This document shows, one piece after another, positions 21,739-22,587 of a stretch of DNA of 22,587 nt. A program made the translations under genes and the position numbers. How positions within the stretch are numbered: the stretch's first letter is position 1; the number at the start of each line of letters is the position of its first letter. The notes under the pieces are model-generated. The model searched no databases. It was not told the DNA's origin and saw nothing but the letters and a program-made list of their open reading frames with translations. This DNA is from an uncultured Gemmatimonadota bacterium (GTDB lineage Bacteria > Gemmatimonadota > Gemmatimonadetes > Gemmatimonadales > Gemmatimonadaceae). The stretch lies in the NCBI GenBank assembly GCA_946479895.1, contig CAMLHT010000028.1, positions 1-22,587 of the forward strand, in the 5' to 3' direction.

Positions 21739-22587
21739 TTACGACGGCGGGGCGGCACGGGGCGGATCCCCGACCTGCTGAGACGTCGGATCGAGCAGAT
21801 CCGACAACGGATCCGCCGCGGCGGCGGCCGCTTCGGCCCGGGCGTCGGCCACCACCATTGCCGCCAGCCGCTCGCGATCGCGACGCCTCCGGGCCAGGTA
21901 CAGGGGCAGCAGGATGAGGCCCATCAGGAGCCCCGCCAGCGCGAGGTTGCTCACGAGCGCGAGGCCGCCATACCGACGGCGGGTGCGAGCCTGCCATTGC
22001 TTCTCGAAGTCGGTGAGAGTGATCCCGTAGGACAGCCGAATCGCCTTCTCGAGCGATCCCTGTTTCTTCCATTCCTCGAGGAGCGGCTCCAGCCCGCGAT
22101 CGCCGCCGAGAGCGGCAAGGTCGGCGACGGCCCGATAGGCGAGCGCGTAGGCTTCCTGGGCACTGGTCGACCCGCCACGAAAACGCTCGTCGAGCTGCTC
22201 GAGGGTCGGCATCCCGCGGATCGCGAGGCCCAGGTTCGTCGCGAGCAGGTCCTCCCTGCTCCACTCGTGCGCCGCCCAGCTGGCGTAGCCCTCGTCGAAC
22301 CACCGCGGCGGCAGGTCTCCCATCGCCTCGTGCAGGGCGAGATGCGCGAGCTCGTGGCGGAAGGTCTCGAGCGGATTCCCGGCGTCGCTGCCGGCCGACG
22401 CCCCCTGCATGATGATGCGATTCGACTCCGGGAAGGCGACCGCCGCTCCCCATTCCGGCGCGTACGGCCCGACCCACTCACGGAATCGCTGGTCGTCGGG
22501 CGCGAGCGCGACGAGGATCCGCGCTTTCGGTCGCGGCAGGCTGGGAAACGAATCGGCGTTGATGACGCGATCGATCACCGTGCGCGC
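21739..22587 (-). CDS. Membrane-anchored zinc metallopeptidase (Peptidase_MA-like), N-terminus beyond the window
   Basis: The frame is open to the right edge; at least 279 residues from a GTG at 22578 are visible, and the true start is probably outside. The catalytic motif FRHELAHLAL (HExxH at 22342-22356) is followed 17 residues later by PPRWFDEGYASW, the glutamate-containing third zinc-ligand segment of gluzincin-type Peptidase_MA proteins. Helices rich in alanine follow, including LSYGITLTDFEKQWQA. Then comes one membrane segment (GGLALVSNLALAGLLMGLIL) and a charged C-terminal tail rich in alanine and proline. With the membrane helix C-terminal and followed by RRRR, the peptidase domain is likely periplasmic and the tail cytoplasmic. 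The substrate is unknown. Confidence 0.85.
   Translation of the reverse strand, partial: ARTVIDRVINADSFPSLPRPKARILVALAPDDQRFREWVGPYAPEWGAAVAFPESNRIIMQGASAGSDAGNPLETFRHELAHLALHEAMGDLPPRWFDEGYASWAAHEWSREDLLATNLGLAIRGMPTLEQLDERFRGGSTSAQEAYALAYRAVADLAALGGDRGLEPLLEEWKKQGSLEKAIRLSYGITLTDFEKQWQARTRRRYGGLALVSNLALAGLLMGLILLPLYLARRRRDRERLAAMVVADARAEAAAAAADPLSDLLDPTSQQVGDPPRAAPPS

Noticed and set aside
1..22587. CRISPR arrays, rRNA genes, intact insertion sequences, phage or defence genes
   Set aside because: None is visible: there are no regularly spaced repeats, no transposase or integrase reading frames, and no rRNA signature sequences.

Overview
The window is a GC-rich bacterial chromosome segment dominated by one minus-strand division and cell wall (dcw) cluster. 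In transcription order, from high to low coordinate, it runs rsmH, ftsL, ftsI, murE, murF, mraY, murD, ftsW, murG, murC, ftsQ, ftsA, then an interruption of about 3.6 kb, then ftsZ, which leaves the window at base 1. MurE carries the DNPR signature of a meso-diaminopimelate-adding enzyme, so the organism is a Gram-negative-type diderm. The exported six-bladed-propeller protein, the TPR/signal-peptide protein and the overall gene style remind me of Gemmatimonadota; this is recollection, not a search result.

Region by region. (1) 1-335: 5' part of ftsZ. (2) 336-3923: an accessory island between ftsA and ftsZ, two genes that are normally adjacent. It holds a promoter for ftsZ, a nested palindromic repeat, a diverged and frameshifted copy of the last ~95 codons of ftsA, two exported-protein genes (a cysteine/glycine-rich protein and a beta-propeller protein), and apparent remains of a multicopper oxidase on the plus strand. 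(3) 3924-18588: the intact dcw cluster. Most junctions overlap as ATGA or GTGA, implying translational coupling. The uncoupled junctions murG/murC, ftsI/murE and murC/ftsQ hold palindromic repeats or a half-repeat. mraZ, murB and ddl are absent from their usual places. (4) 18581-19486: a plus-strand YegS/DagK-type lipid kinase gene whose start overlaps the rsmH start head to head. (5) 19487-21313: a terminator and a large exported TPR protein on the minus strand. (6) 21386-21686: tRNA-Val(UAC) and a 55-residue membrane protein gene with a strong, nearly leaderless sigma70-type promoter. (7) 21739-22587: a membrane-anchored HExxH peptidase of the Peptidase_MA type, cut by the right edge.

The cluster encodes the cytoplasmic Mur ligases (MurC-F), the lipid I and II steps (MraY, MurG), the septal glycan polymerase and transpeptidase (FtsW, FtsI), the scaffold FtsL/FtsQ, and the Z ring with its membrane tether (FtsZ, FtsA). 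The most interesting feature is the island splitting ftsA from ftsZ. The ftsA remnant beside ftsZ differs from the intact gene mostly at synonymous sites. It therefore looks like the tail of a once-functional, diverged ftsA displaced by recombination or integration, not a recent local duplication.
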